Shown: positions 18,231-28,427, counted from the first letter of the stretch. The stretch: 64,000 nt of DNA from Nitrospirota bacterium (GCA_021813405.1 JAKAKS010000022.1:186001-250000), one strand, 5' to 3'. Numbers and translations are program-made. Notes: generated by a model from the letters alone, not told the origin.

Positions 18231-20282
18231 ATGGATTTTGAGACCCTTTGCATAAATACCATCAGGATGCTGGCCGCTGATATGGTCCAGAAGGCCAACT
18301 CCGGCCATCCTGGCATGCCCATGGGGGCCGCACCCATGGCTTACGTGCTTTGGTCCAAGGCCATGAAATACAATCCTGCGGACCCTAAATGGCCCGACCG
18401 CGACAGGTTTCTTCTTTCCGCCGGGCATGGATCGGCGCTGCTTTATTCCATGCTCCACCTGACAGGCTACGATCTGCCGATGGAGCAGTTAAAAAATTTC
18501 AGGCAGTGGGGCAGCCAGACCCCCGGCCACCCCGAATACGGCAGAACCCCGGGCGTGGAATGCACTACCGGGCCTCTTGGGCAGGGTTTTGCAAACGGCG
18601 TGGGTATGGCCATTGCGGAGCGCCATCTTGCCGCCCGGTTCAACCAGCCGGGGCATGAGATAGTGGACCATTATACTTTTTCCATAGTGAGCGACGGCGA
18701 CATTATGGAGGGCATAGCCTCGGAAGCGGCCTCGCTTGCAGGGCAGTTCCGTTTGGGCAAGCTCATCTACCTTTATGACAATAACCATATTACACTTGCC
18801 GGAGAGACATCGCTTACGTTGTCTGAAGACGTGGGAAAAAGGTTTGAGGCATACGGCTGGCATTTCCAGGCGATAGAAGACGGCAACGACACCGGAGCAA
18901 TTTTAAAAGCGATAAACGCGGCCAAAGAAGAAAAGGACCGCCCGTCACTCATATCGGTGCGCACGCATATAGGATTTGGAAGCCCGCACAAGCAGGACAC
19001 ATTTGAGGTGCACGGCTCGCCTTTAGGTGAGGACGAATTGAAGGAGACCAAAAAGAATTTGGGGTGGCCCGTGGACAAGCCGTTTTATATTCCTGACGAG
19101 GTGCAGGATTATTTCAGAAAGGCAACAGAGCGCGGCAAGGCCGCCCAGGACGGCTGGGGAAAGGTGCTGGAATCATATGGCAAGGCATCCCCGGAGATGA
19201 AAAAACTTTGGGACCAGATGATGGGCGGAATGCTTTCCGCGGACTGGGAGCAAAAACTGCCGTCGTTCAAGGCAGGCGAGAAAGTGCCCACCCGCAAGGC
19301 AAACGGAAAGGCCATGAACGCCATTGCCGATTATGCCCCATTTTTAATCGGGGGTTCCGGCGACTTAAACCCTTCCACATTCACCCAGCTTGACGGCAAA
19401 GGCACGTTCGAGCCGCCGCGTGCGGGGGGCGAAAAAGTGCAGGGCTCCGTTGGGCCGTGGAGCTACGCTGGCCGCAACATTGCATATGGGGTAAGGGAGC
19501 ATGCGATGTGCGGGATCACAAGCGGGCTTGCCCTGCATGAAGGGCTTGTGCCCTACGCCAGCACGTTCCTTATATTTTCGGACTACGCCAGGGCCTCCAT
19601 CCGGCTTGCCTGCCTAATGGAGCTGAAGGTGATTTACGCATTCACGCACGATTCCGTTATGCTTGGGGAAGACGGTCCTACCCATCAGCCGATAGAGCAC
19701 CTGGCATCATTGAGGGCTATGCCCAATATGACCGTTATCCGCCCGGCCGACGCCAATGAGGCTGTGGAGGCATGGAAGGCCGCGCTCCTGCATGAAGGCG
19801 GGCCGGTAAGCCTTGTCCTTACAAGGCAAAAGCTGGATGTGATAGACCGCTCCAGATACGCCGCTGCTGACGGTCTGCACAAGGGGGCGTATATATTGGC
19901 CGGGGACGCGGAGGAAATCCCGGAAGTCATTTTAATAGCAACTGGCTCGGAGGTGAATCTGGCCCTGGCCGCATACAAAAAACTGGCCTCCGCGGGTGTG
20001 AAGGCAAGGGTTGTGAGCATGCCATGCTGGAATTATTTTGACAGCCAGCCGGATTCGTATAAAAACAAGGTGCTGCCGCCGGAAGTTACCGGGCGGGTGG
20101 CGATAGAGGCGGCTGCCACTCTGGACTGGTATAAGTACGTTGGGCTTGACGGAGCCGTTGTCGGCATAGACGGCTTCGGCGCGTCCGCGCCCGAAAAGGT
20201 GAACCTGGAAAAATTCGGCTTTACCGTGGACCACGTGCTCCATAAGGCAAAAGAGGTTATGGCCAGGAAAGTGGCTCATTAA
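18231..20282 (+). CDS. tkt: Transketolase
   Basis: Thiamine-diphosphate enzyme moving two-carbon units in the non-oxidative pentose phosphate pathway (683 aa, full length). N-terminal [20 protein letters not shown] and [13 protein letters not shown] bind substrate and cofactor. The ThDP motif reads SDGDIMEG ... [12 protein letters not shown]. The pyrimidine domain has [20 protein letters not shown], and the C-terminal domain is complete. GGGAGG lies close before the ATG. It is followed by tal after 44 nt, on the same strand. Confidence 0.97.
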   Translation: MDFETLCINTIRMLAADMVQKANSGHPGMPMGAAPMAYVLWSKAMKYNPADPKWPDRDRFLLSAGHGSALLYSMLHLTGYDLPMEQLKNFRQWGSQTPGHPEYGRTPGVECTTGPLGQGFANGVGMAIAERHLAARFNQPGHEIVDHYTFSIVSDGDIMEGIASEAASLAGQFRLGKLIYLYDNNHITLAGETSLTLSEDVGKRFEAYGWHFQAIEDGNDTGAILKAINAAKEEKDRPSLISVRTHIGFGSPHKQDTFEVHGSPLGEDELKETKKNLGWPVDKPFYIPDEVQDYFRKATERGKAAQDGWGKVLESYGKASPEMKKLWDQMMGGMLSADWEQKLPSFKAGEKVPTRKANGKAMNAIADYAPFLIGGSGDLNPSTFTQLDGKGTFEPPRAGGEKVQGSVGPWSYAGRNIAYGVREHAMCGITSGLALHEGLVPYASTFLIFSDYARASIRLACLMELKVIYAFTHDSVMLGEDGPTHQPIEHLASLRAMPNMTVIRPADANEAVEAWKAALLHEGGPVSLVLTRQKLDVIDRSRYAAADGLHKGAYILAGDAEEIPEVILIATGSEVNLALAAYKKLASAGVKARVVSMPCWNYFDSQPDSYKNKVLPPEVTGRVAIEAAATLDWYKYVGLDGAVVGIDGFGASAPEKVNLEKFGFTVDHVLHKAKEVMARKVAH

Positions 20283-20326
20283 GTATTCAGCAAGTATGTG
20301 CGTGAAAGTTGGAAAGGAGCGTTACA

Positions 20327-21469
20327 TTGGCAAACCCATTGGTTGAACTTACCCGGCAGGGGCAGAGCGTTTGGCTTGATTATCTCAGCAGGGACATGCT
20401 CAACTCCGGTGAGCTTAAAAGGCTGATAGATGAGGACGGCATTACAGGCGTAACATCCAACCCGTCCATTTTTGAGAAGGCTATTACGGGCGGCAGGGCG
20501 TATGACGGCATAATTCAGGGTTTGATAGCAAAGGGTATTACAGACCCCAAGGAGATGTTCATACAAATAGCGGCTGCTGATGTCGCGGACGCGGCAAAGC
20601 TCCTTCGGGGCGCATACGACAAAACAGGAGGCGCTGACGGATACGTAAGCATAGAGGTCTCCCCGGACCTGGCCTACAATGCCGAAGCCACCATTGCGGA
20701 GGCCAAAAGGCTTTTTTTGCTGACGGGCGGCGGCAATGTTTATGTTAAAGTCCCGGCCACAAAGCAAGGATTGCCGGCCATCAGAAAGCTTGTAAGTGAA
20801 GGACTGAACATAAATATAACCCTGCTTTTTGCGGTACAGAGATATCAGGAAGTAATGGACGCCTATTTAAGCGGACTGGAGGACAGGGTTTCCAAAGGTC
20901 TGCCGATAGATAAGATTACATCGGTGGCAAGCTTTTTTGTAAGCCGTGTGGACACGCTGGCAGACACGATGCTGGACCGTCTTTACCAGGAATCCGGCGT
21001 TTCCGGCAAGGAAGTGATCCGGGGCTTTTACGGCAAGGCGGCTGTTGCCAATGCAAAGATAGCCTATAAAAAATACCGTGAGGTATTTGAAAGCGACCGC
21101 TTCCTTTCAATAGAAGAGAAGGGTGGCCGGGTACAGAGGATACTTTGGGCCAGTACCAGCACAAAAAATCCGGATTACAGCGACATTAAATACGTTGAGG
21201 AGCTTGTCGCGCCGGACTCAGTAAACACCATGCCTGAAAACACGATAACGGCATTCAAGGACCATGGCAAGGTGCGAGTATCCATATTTGACGGCATGGA
21301 GGGCGCGCAGAGGATTGCGGACGAACTAAAGGACGCCGGAGTGGATATGGATTGTGTGACAGCGGAACTGGAGTCCGAAGGGGTGAAGCTCTTTTCGGAC
21401 TCGTATTTCTCCGTGCTTGAAAAGGTAGCCAGGAAGAAAGAGAGTTTGCTTAGCAAAGCGGGGAAATAA
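20327..21469 (+). CDS. tal: Transaldolase (long type)
   Basis: Moves three-carbon dihydroxyacetone units between sugar phosphates. The Schiff-base lysine is in NVYVKVPATKQG, and GITGVTSNPSIFEKAI is the N-terminal signature. The 380-aa length fits the long bacterial transaldolase type. The start is TTG at 20327: GGAAAGGAG ends 7 nt upstream, while the earlier TTG at 20309 precedes that ribosome site. The last codons form the left arm of the terminator. Its partners tkt (upstream) and gnd-pgl-zwf-rpiB (convergent) complete the pathway. Confidence 0.95.
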   Translation: MANPLVELTRQGQSVWLDYLSRDMLNSGELKRLIDEDGITGVTSNPSIFEKAITGGRAYDGIIQGLIAKGITDPKEMFIQIAAADVADAAKLLRGAYDKTGGADGYVSIEVSPDLAYNAEATIAEAKRLFLLTGGGNVYVKVPATKQGLPAIRKLVSEGLNINITLLFAVQRYQEVMDAYLSGLEDRVSKGLPIDKITSVASFFVSRVDTLADTMLDRLYQESGVSGKEVIRGFYGKAAVANAKIAYKKYREVFESDRFLSIEEKGGRVQRILWASTSTKNPDYSDIKYVEELVAPDSVNTMPENTITAFKDHGKVRVSIFDGMEGAQRIADELKDAGVDMDCVTAELESEGVKLFSDSYFSVLEKVARKKESLLSKAGK

Positions 21470-21489
21470 AAACCCCGCCTGATTTTTTT
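21458..21489 (+). terminator. Rho-independent terminator of tkt-tal
   Basis: The stem GCGGGG / CCCCGC spans the tal stop codon with a 9-nt A-rich loop, then a short spacer and seven T. It uses the final codons of tal. Confidence 0.8.
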
Positions 21490-21564
21490 GTATCAATTCC
21501 CCTCTTTAATCTATGCAGGTTTTTTCGTGCGGCGAAAACCGGCACCAGCGGCTTTCATCTTGCA

Positions 21565-21772
21565 GCGGCATTCGCCCATATCCTGATTTTTCTCATAAGC
21601 TTTACTTTTTCCCGCGGGCGGTGTTCGTCTGTGTTAGGGCGCGGTCTTATCCACCAGGTTCGCCGTGGTGCCGTGTACGGCTTACATTAATACGGCAAAC
21701 CATCACCGCTTGGCACCGGCAGATCCGCCGCGCCCACTTTGCTCAGCCGCCACGCGGTACCCGGTAAAATCA
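21565..21772 (+). repeat. Dispersed intergenic repeat R2, copy D
   Basis: This copy shares GCGGC-TTCGCC-ATAT, the G-rich GGCGGTGTTCGTCT with flanking CGCGG, and a C-rich tail (GCTTGGCACCGGCAG, TCCGCCGCGCCC, CTCA-CCGCCACGC) with copies at 29698-29940 and 59992-60168. It fills the gap between the convergent tal and gnd genes. The adjoining 21490-21564 and 21773-21837 show nothing else I recognise. Its nature, mobile remnant or structured RNA, is unknown. Confidence 0.65.
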
Positions 21773-21837
21773 AAGCCAGGCATGGGGGAGTGAAGAGAAT
21801 AATTACAACACATCCAAAACCGGAAGAGATTAAGGTC

Positions 21838-22767
21838 CTATTTCGCCGCTTTCCCGCCGTTGCCGGCCGCGGTTTTTATTGCATGGCCGCCAAACTGTTT
21901 CCTGAGCGCGGCCTCCAGCCTGAAGGCAAAATCGCTTTTCCCCCTGGATGTAAACCGGCTGAAAAGCGACGCGGCTATTACAGGCGTGGGCGTGCCGCTT
22001 TCAACCGCGTACTGGAGCGTCCATCGCCCTTCGCCTGAATCTTCAACATATCCTTCAACGCCGGCAAGCCTTCCGTCTTCCTCAAAAGCCCGCTGCGCAA
22101 GCTCCAGGAGCCAGGAGCGCACAACGCTTCCGGTATTCCAGAGCTTTGCGATGCCCGCGAAATCGAAATCCTTCGAATATTCCGAGGCCTCCAGAAGCGA
22201 GAATCCCTCCGCGTATGCGGACATCATGCCGTACTCGATCCCGTTATGCACCATCTTTACAAAATGCCCCGCGCCGGAAGGCCCGCAATGCAGATAACCG
22301 GCTGCCGGGGCAAGGGCCTTAAGATATGGCGAAAGCATGTCAAAGGCCTCCCTGGGCCCGCCAAGCATCATGCAATAGCCTTCTTCCAGCCCCCAGATGC
22401 CGCCGCTAACGCCGGCATCCACATAGTAAATTCCGGTGCCGGCAAGGTCGCGCGCCCGCCTAACGTCGTCTGTATAGTGGCTGTTGCCGCCGTCTACAAT
22501 GATATCGCCCTTTTCAAGCAGGCCCTTGAGTTTGGCGACAGTATCATCCACGGGTTTACCGGCAGGCAGCATTATCCACACAGCCCTTGGGGCTGCAAGC
22601 CCTTTTACAAGTTCCTCCAGGCTTGCCGCGCCTTTGGCGCCCGCTTCAGCCAGTGTCTTTATCTTGGGGGCGTTCCTGTCGAATACGGACACGCCAAGCC
22701 CGCCGCGCAGTATCCTCCTTGCCATATTGCCCCCCATTTTCCCAAGTCCGATTATGCCTAATTGCAT
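21838..22767 (-). CDS. gnd: 6-phosphogluconate dehydrogenase (decarboxylating), short form
   Basis: Oxidative decarboxylation of 6-phosphogluconate to ribulose 5-phosphate, giving NAD(P)H. The N-terminal Rossmann motif is GLGKMGGNMARRIL and DGGNSHYTDD binds substrate. The catalytic K-x-x-H-N is in GHFVKMVHNGIEYG. The length of 309 aa matches the short GndA-type enzyme, often NAD-linked, rather than the ~470-aa form. It is last in the rpiB-zwf-pgl-gnd unit, 14 nt after pgl. Confidence 0.95.
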   Translation of the reverse strand: MQLGIIGLGKMGGNMARRILRGGLGVSVFDRNAPKIKTLAEAGAKGAASLEELVKGLAAPRAVWIMLPAGKPVDDTVAKLKGLLEKGDIIVDGGNSHYTDDVRRARDLAGTGIYYVDAGVSGGIWGLEEGYCMMLGGPREAFDMLSPYLKALAPAAGYLHCGPSGAGHFVKMVHNGIEYGMMSAYAEGFSLLEASEYSKDFDFAGIAKLWNTGSVVRSWLLELAQRAFEEDGRLAGVEGYVEDSGEGRWTLQYAVESGTPTPVIAASLFSRFTSRGKSDFAFRLEAALRKQFGGHAIKTAAGNGGKAAK

Positions 22768-22781
22768 TTGATAGACCCTCC

Positions 22782-23564
22782 TTACCGCGGTAATATTGAA
22801 ACCTTTGCCTCAATAACAGAAGCCGCGTCCTTATCCGCATAGAAGACAAGTTCGCCTGTTTCCGGTTTTACAAGCGAGGCCGGCAGCGCAGCCTCCGGCG
22901 GCGCCGACAGCACTTCATAAAGGACCTCCGCTTTTTTGCCGCCGCTTACCAGGAATATTACTTGCCGCGCCCTGTTTATTGCCGCAAGGGTAAGCGTTAC
23001 CCGGTCATTTTTCTGCTTGCTGGAAACCGGGGCCACAAGCATGCCGGCTTCTTTGAAAACCGGGTTGTCTTTTCCCGGGAAAATGGAAGCGGTATGGCCG
23101 TCCTGGCCCATGCCCAAAAGCACAAGGTCAAAGCCGCCTTCTTCCATCACATTCCTGATCTGCCGTTCGTAATCCAGGGCGCTTTCCTCAAGAGACAGGG
23201 AGGTGTTTACCGCATGGATATTTCCGGAGAGGGCAGGCACATGGTCAAGCAGCAGGCGCCTGATCATGCCCATGTTGCTTTCCGGGTTGTCCGCCGGGAC
23301 ATGCCTTTCGTCCACCTGGAAGATATGCGTTTGCCCCCACACGGGATTGCCCTTCCCGGCCATCGCAAGCTCCCTGTAAAATCCCGCGGGCGTTTCTCCC
23401 CCGGAGAGCGCCGCCGTGAACGAGCCTTTCTCCCTGATGCGCTCTTTTGCCAGGCGCAGCCATCTGGCCGCAAGATCGCGCACCATTTTGCCGTAGCTGG
23501 CAAAGACCATCACGGACTTCCCGTTTATGTTCAGACTATGGCCGTTCCCCCGTTTGTTATCCAT
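22782..23564 (-). CDS. pgl: 6-phosphogluconolactonase (DevB type)
   Basis: Hydrolyses 6-phosphogluconolactone to 6-phosphogluconate (260 aa). Family signatures are LSGGETPAGFYREL, HIFQVDERHVPADNPESN and LLGMGQDGHTASIFPG. Its start lies 34 nt inside the end of zwf, so the two are translationally coupled in pathway order. Confidence 0.95.
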   Translation of the reverse strand: MDNKRGNGHSLNINGKSVMVFASYGKMVRDLAARWLRLAKERIREKGSFTAALSGGETPAGFYRELAMAGKGNPVWGQTHIFQVDERHVPADNPESNMGMIRRLLLDHVPALSGNIHAVNTSLSLEESALDYERQIRNVMEEGGFDLVLLGMGQDGHTASIFPGKDNPVFKEAGMLVAPVSSKQKNDRVTLTLAAINRARQVIFLVSGGKKAEVLYEVLSAPPEAALPASLVKPETGELVFYADKDAASVIEAKVSILPR

Positions 23565-25099
23565 TTTCTGTTGTCCCTTGCCAGAAGTTCCATTGCTGCC
23601 TGGGGGCCCCAGGAGCCCGCCTTGTAATTTGGGAAATCATCGGGAGGGGTTTCTTCCCACGTCTTGATAATCGGGTCCACAACATCCCACATCGCCTCTA
23701 CCGAATCCTGCCGCACAAAGAGGCTCTGGTCCCCCCTTATAACATCCAGCAGCAGCCTCTCATAAGGGGGCTGGAAGCTGGTCTTGAAGACCTGTGGATA
23801 GCTGAAGACCATGTTTGTGTAATATATCTGGTTTTCCGAGTATGGATATTTTACGCCAAACCGCATCGATATGCGCTCATCGGGCTGGATGGAAAAGGTG
23901 AGTATGTTTGGCTCCATGGTGTCGCACTTCTTGCCGAAAAGCCTTAGGGGGCGCTGTTTGAACTGTATGCATATCTCGGTCACCCTTTTCCTCAGCCGCT
24001 TGCCGGTGCGCACATAAAAAGGCACGCCGGCCCACCGCAGGTTGTCCACGTAGAATTTGGCCGCAAAGAATGTGGGCGTAACGGAGTCCCGCGCAACTCC
24101 CGTTTCGTGCCTGTACCCCGGGACGGCGGCGCCTTTTACCTTGCCGGGGGCGTACTGTCCGCGGACAGCACATTTCCGGATATAACTTTTCCCGCACGGG
24201 TGGATTGCGCGGAACACCTTTGTCTTCTCGTCCCTTACAAAATCCGCCCTGAAACTCACCGGCGGTTCCATCGCAATCAGCGCCAGAAGCTGAAGCACGT
24301 GGTTCTGCACCATGTCCCTTACAACGCCCGTCTCCTCGTAAAACGGCCCCCTGCGTTCTATCCCTATCTCCTCGGCCGCGGTTATCTGCACGTTGTCCAC
24401 GAAATTGCCGTTCCATATCTGCTCGAATATCACGTTTACGAACCTGAAGAACATGATATTCTGAACGGGTTCCTTGCTAAGGTAATGGTCTATCCTGTAT
24501 ATCTGGCTCTCATCGAATGCGGACGTAAGCACCGTGTTCAGTTCATGCGCCGATTCCAGGTCCCGCCCGAAGGGCTTTTCCACAACCACCCTGGTTGAAA
24601 ATTCCCCTCTGGCCAGATTGTGGGCCTTTAATTTTTCCACTATCAGCGGCATTACACTTGGGGGCACGGCCATATAAAAAATGACGCTTTTCTTCTTGCC
24701 CGCCGCGCCCTTATGGCCTGAATCCCGGAGCCGCTGTTTCAGCGTTTCATACCCGGCATCGTCCTCAAAGCCGGCCGCATGGTAAAAAAGGTGCTTTTCG
24801 AAATCCTGCCATTTGGCTTTATTAAAGCGCTCATCGAACTTGCGGACGGCCTTGCCCATGAACTCCCTGTATCCGGTATCGCTGTACTCAGGCATGCCCG
24901 CGGCAAGTATGGAAAAATCCGCAGGCATTTCGCCGCCCGCAAATATCTGAAGCAGCGAGGGCATCAGTTTTATCTGCGCCAGATTGCCCGCCCCGCCAAA
25001 GATTATCATGGTGAAAGGCCCCACCCTGCCGGCCTTTCCTGGTGTTTCCATATCGCAGCTAAGCAGGTGCTTGCTCTCGACTATCTCCCGAATCAACAT
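23531..25099 (-). CDS. zwf: Glucose-6-phosphate 1-dehydrogenase
   Basis: Entry enzyme of the oxidative pentose phosphate pathway (522 aa). RVVVEKPFGRDLESAHELN and the active-site RIDHYLSKEPVQNIMFFRF are complete. The nucleotide loop reads IFGGAGNLAQIKLMPSL, where most relatives have GASGDLAKRKL, so the loop is slightly atypical. The first 25 residues are an extension; an internal start is possible, but the ATG overlaps the rpiB stop (ATGTTGA), which supports coupling. It overlaps rpiB by 7 nt and pgl by 34 nt. Confidence 0.95.
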   Translation of the reverse strand: MLIREIVESKHLLSCDMETPGKAGRVGPFTMIIFGGAGNLAQIKLMPSLLQIFAGGEMPADFSILAAGMPEYSDTGYREFMGKAVRKFDERFNKAKWQDFEKHLFYHAAGFEDDAGYETLKQRLRDSGHKGAAGKKKSVIFYMAVPPSVMPLIVEKLKAHNLARGEFSTRVVVEKPFGRDLESAHELNTVLTSAFDESQIYRIDHYLSKEPVQNIMFFRFVNVIFEQIWNGNFVDNVQITAAEEIGIERRGPFYEETGVVRDMVQNHVLQLLALIAMEPPVSFRADFVRDEKTKVFRAIHPCGKSYIRKCAVRGQYAPGKVKGAAVPGYRHETGVARDSVTPTFFAAKFYVDNLRWAGVPFYVRTGKRLRKRVTEICIQFKQRPLRLFGKKCDTMEPNILTFSIQPDERISMRFGVKYPYSENQIYYTNMVFSYPQVFKTSFQPPYERLLLDVIRGDQSLFVRQDSVEAMWDVVDPIIKTWEETPPDDFPNYKAGSWGPQAAMELLARDNRKWITNGGTAIV

Positions 25100-25575
25100 T
25101 GTTTTTTTTCAGCGCCCTCCGTTTCCATATACCTGGCCTCGATTTTTTCAATCTCGTCCAGCCTCCTTAAATGCCTTTCAGCTCCGGAAAATTTAGCTTC
25201 CACAAACCTTATGGCCAGCTCCTTTGCAAGCTCTTCCCCAACAACCCTCTGGCCCAAGCATAACACGTTTATATTATCGTCTTCGACCCCCTGATGGGCG
25301 GAAAATATATCATGGCAAAGGGCCGCGCGCACGCCTGGGAACTTGTTGGCCGCAACCGACGCGCCCACGCCGCTTCCGCATACCAGTATTCCACGCTCCG
25401 CCCTTTTCTCCAGTATCTGCCGGGCCACAAGGGCCGAGAATTCCGGATAATCATCGCCGGGCTCCAGCCTGTGCGCGCCTACGTCCGTCACCTTGTGCCC
25501 TTTTTTCCCCAGGAAATTCTTCAGGACTTCCTTGAGGGCAAACCCGCCGTGGTCCGCGCCGATTGCTATTTTCAT
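25093..25575 (-). CDS. rpiB: Ribose-5-phosphate isomerase B
   Basis: Interconverts ribose 5-phosphate and ribulose 5-phosphate. It has 160 aa. IGADHGGFALKE at the N-terminus, GILVCGSGVGASVAANK with the catalytic cysteine, and ALCHDIFSAHQGVEDDNINVLCLG are RpiB signatures. It heads the rpiB-zwf-pgl-gnd unit. The C-terminal tail after residue 145 is longer than in short RpiB proteins. Confidence 0.96.
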   Translation of the reverse strand: MKIAIGADHGGFALKEVLKNFLGKKGHKVTDVGAHRLEPGDDYPEFSALVARQILEKRAERGILVCGSGVGASVAANKFPGVRAALCHDIFSAHQGVEDDNINVLCLGQRVVGEELAKELAIRFVEAKFSGAERHLRRLDEIEKIEARYMETEGAEKKQC

Positions 25576-25796
25576 GTAATCCTCCGGTTTTTACGGATTC
25601 CTTTTTTAGGGTTTGTATGATTCTATCACCGGGCATATGGGTGTCAAGAAACGGCGGAAGCAAACCACGGAGCATCTGGCCTTCTGAAGATATAGCTCTT
25701 GACTTCATGCAATCGCGGAGATATATTGTTTACAACCTAAGCGTGCAATGGGCGGGCCGCGGGAAAACACAGAAAATTCACAGGGAGGGTAAGCGC

Positions 25797-27869
25797 ATGA
25801 AGGCATTGAAGTGGACGGTAGTCTCATTTTTCGGGCTGTTGGCCGCACTGGTTATTTTCAGTTTTGCAGGCTGCGGCGGCGGCAGCGGAACGGCATCGCC
25901 GGCGGCGGGCGGCGCATCGGTAAGCGGTTTGGTTGCCGACGGAGCTGTGGCCAACGCCACTGTTACGGCATACAACGATATTGGACTTACAAACCAGATA
26001 GGTTCCGGCTCTACAGATGCAAGTGGCAATTTTTCATTTAACCTGGCTGTGACCCCGGTGCCGTCAATCTTGTACCTGAGGGCCACAGGCGGCATAGACC
26101 TGAGCACCGGTTTGCCCGCGCCCACGATGGTGTTTGCAGGTGTTACCAATGGCGCCGGCATTAATATAACCCCGCTTACAGACTCTGTTTACCAGTTAAG
26201 CCTTTCCGTTGGGCTCAATAACGCGATAACAACCATTTCAGGCCAGCTTGGCGTTACCAACAGCGAGATATACGGCGGCGTTTCAAACCCGGCCACAGCC
26301 GCGGCCGTAAACACGGTGGCTGCCTCCGGCTCGATGGCGGCTACGCTCCCGGACGGTAAATACTACCTTACAGCCATCCATTTCGACGGGCATGAAATAG
26401 CAAATCCCAATCACAGCTTCAGCGGCATCGCGGACATTCTTAATAACAATACAGCAGTGATGGCTTTAACTGTTTCCGGCGGGGTGGTAACAGGCACAAC
26501 ACCCAATGGAAGCGGCGGTACAGAAACTGTTTCGGGAAGGGTGAGCGGCAACGCGGTGGTTCTTATAATAAACAGCAGCACAGGCGAGAATATCCATGTG
26601 GCCGGGACCATAGGCCGGCTTGGCGGAATCACCGGCACGTTTTTAGATATCGACCCTAATTCCACCACGCCTTTGCGTCCGGGCGTTTTCGCCGCTTCGG
26701 CTGTCCCGCAGGGCGTAAACGCCACAATGTTTGCAAACGCAGTAGGCGCGGCCTATGCCGGGCCGTTCAATTTTATAGCCAGGGGCCTCTTTGGCGGCCA
26801 TAACCTTATCTGGGGCGCGGAGCCGAAGCAGCCACTGCCCCACACGGCCGGCGGCTCGTTTACGCCTGCCATGTTTGCGGTAAACTCGGATGACGGCTCC
26901 GGCATAAATCCGGGCGCCAACACGCTTACAGGCGCGTTTGGCAACATGGTTTCCAGCAACGGCTTGCCTACAGCCCTGGCAGTGATGGAATATACCACCG
27001 CAGGCGGAGATAACGTATTCATAGTGCAGCCCGTAGGCAGCAGGAGCGGCATCTGGCTTTCCGCAGACCCCACAAACAGCAACGAGGCGGACGAAATAGG
27101 CGACTTCTCAGGCACCCTGCCAGGAAGCGTAGGCTCTCTGGCTGCCAGCAGCTATAACATCTATGTTGCGTCGATTGATCCCGGCAGGCTTGGCCAGGCC
27201 AGGGACGCGGTATTAAACGAAATGGCCATGAACAATTCCGTTGGCGTGGCTGATTTCAGCGGATGCACCGGCACAGGATATTGCACAAGCGCTACCGGCT
27301 TTGGCGTTGGCGGCGGCAATGAGCTTGGCGTATTTGCCGGGGACGTGCTTGGCATGAAGAAGGATGACGACAACATATGGGACGGCGCCGAGCCTGATGA
27401 GCATATAAGGCTGTTGCATTTCTTTGGCAGCGGGGCGTTTGCCGGGGCCGAGGAGCGCCCGGTGAACGCATCCATGGTTAACGGCGGGGCCATGAGCGGC
27501 ATAGGGAATTACCCATCGTCTTTCGTCGGGATAGCCGTGCCCTCGGGAAGCACGGCGCCGGGTTTTTCAGGCACGCTCAACTTTCTGGCCAGAAGCCTTT
27601 ATACGATGGATGGCGTTTACGATTCCGCCTGGGGCAGCATCACCATTTCCGGGGGCGGCGGGTCGATTGCCTTTACATCTTCATCCGGCAGCACCGGCAC
27701 GGCGGCATTAACGGCCATCAACACAAACGGTATTTACCATCTTTCCTTTGCAAGCGGCAATGGCACGGTAGATATCTTCTGGCCCGTTGGCGGGCGGCTG
27801 GCCCTTTTCTTCGAGGCTGACGGCAGCGGCACAATAGGCAGAATAGGTGAGGCCTATCTGACGCAGTAG
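25797..27869 (+). CDS. Large secreted lipoprotein with internal repeats
   Basis: 690-aa lipoprotein. An N-terminal helix ends in the lipobox FSFAGC, followed by a Gly/Ser linker and a carboxypeptidase-regulatory-like or Big-type beta domain (VSGLVADGAVANATVTAYN). The rest is beta-rich, Gly/Ala/Ser-rich and partly repeated: YAGPFNFIARGLF and FSGTLNFLARSLY match, as do IVQPVGSRSGIWLSAD and IFWPVGGRLALFFEAD. The start is the ATG at 25797, after GGGAGGG; earlier codons in frame belong to the intergenic region. The function is unknown and it is probably surface or outer-membrane anchored. Confidence 0.8.
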   Translation: MKALKWTVVSFFGLLAALVIFSFAGCGGGSGTASPAAGGASVSGLVADGAVANATVTAYNDIGLTNQIGSGSTDASGNFSFNLAVTPVPSILYLRATGGIDLSTGLPAPTMVFAGVTNGAGINITPLTDSVYQLSLSVGLNNAITTISGQLGVTNSEIYGGVSNPATAAAVNTVAASGSMAATLPDGKYYLTAIHFDGHEIANPNHSFSGIADILNNNTAVMALTVSGGVVTGTTPNGSGGTETVSGRVSGNAVVLIINSSTGENIHVAGTIGRLGGITGTFLDIDPNSTTPLRPGVFAASAVPQGVNATMFANAVGAAYAGPFNFIARGLFGGHNLIWGAEPKQPLPHTAGGSFTPAMFAVNSDDGSGINPGANTLTGAFGNMVSSNGLPTALAVMEYTTAGGDNVFIVQPVGSRSGIWLSADPTNSNEADEIGDFSGTLPGSVGSLAASSYNIYVASIDPGRLGQARDAVLNEMAMNNSVGVADFSGCTGTGYCTSATGFGVGGGNELGVFAGDVLGMKKDDDNIWDGAEPDEHIRLLHFFGSGAFAGAEERPVNASMVNGGAMSGIGNYPSSFVGIAVPSGSTAPGFSGTLNFLARSLYTMDGVYDSAWGSITISGGGGSIAFTSSSGSTGTAALTAINTNGIYHLSFASGNGTVDIFWPVGGRLALFFEADGSGTIGRIGEAYLTQ

Positions 27870-27894
27870 CCTCCGCATTGCGGAAACCACAATC

Positions 27895-27925
27895 GGGGGG
27901 GCGCGCCATGCGTCCCCCTTTTTTT
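27895..27925 (+). terminator. Rho-independent terminator of the 25.8-kb lipoprotein gene
   Basis: A GC-rich hairpin (GGGGG ... CGC / GCG ... CCCCC) followed by seven T, beginning 25 nt after the stop codon. Confidence 0.85.
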
Positions 27926-27974
27926 CGCCGGCAACGGGCTGCGCATTGGCGAAAAACCGCGGTAAAATGTGGGC

Positions 27975-28427
27975 ATGAAGAAGATTTGCGGCATTGCACT
28001 CATGTTTTTTCTGCTTTTGTCCTGCGCGGCAAACCAGCTTGAAACGCGCCATACAGACTACGCGAAACCGATAGAAGGCGATACCCTATACACGGATCTT
28101 TTCTGTGGCGGGGCGCACCCGCCTGGGCCGGAATCCATCGTTATACTGTATCCCGAAAACGGCCCGTATAAAATAGTGCCCTCGTCCAAAGACGTGGGCT
28201 ACACAAAAAAAGAGCACCTGAAACCCGCGGAGGCCCTTTTGCTGGCTTATGATTACCTGGGTTATAAAAAACATCCGGAACGGCTTCAGATGAGGACGAT
28301 CAAGGACAGAAGAGGCACGCTGGCCGGATATGACCTGCGCCCGCCATTTTATACCACCTACGGCCAGCCCGGCGATATTATAGACGCGAAATATTATCTG
28401 AAGGGAAACGGGATTGTGGAGGCCTGA
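27975..28427 (+). CDS. Small lipoprotein, function unknown
   Basis: 150-aa protein. The first 20 residues form a short signal ending in a lipobox LLLSC. The mature part has few recognisable motifs; repeated aromatic and proline residues (PPFYTTYGQPGDI) suggest a compact beta domain. The ATG at 27975 is chosen over a GTG two codons earlier. It is not in an obvious operon. The family is not recognised. Confidence 0.65.
   Translation: MKKICGIALMFFLLLSCAANQLETRHTDYAKPIEGDTLYTDLFCGGAHPPGPESIVILYPENGPYKIVPSSKDVGYTKKEHLKPAEALLLAYDYLGYKKHPERLQMRTIKDRRGTLAGYDLRPPFYTTYGQPGDIIDAKYYLKGNGIVEA

Noticed and set aside
25563-25796. 78 extra N-terminal codons of the large lipoprotein frame
   Set aside because: They precede a clear ribosome site, signal peptide and lipobox, and overlap the divergent rpiB start.
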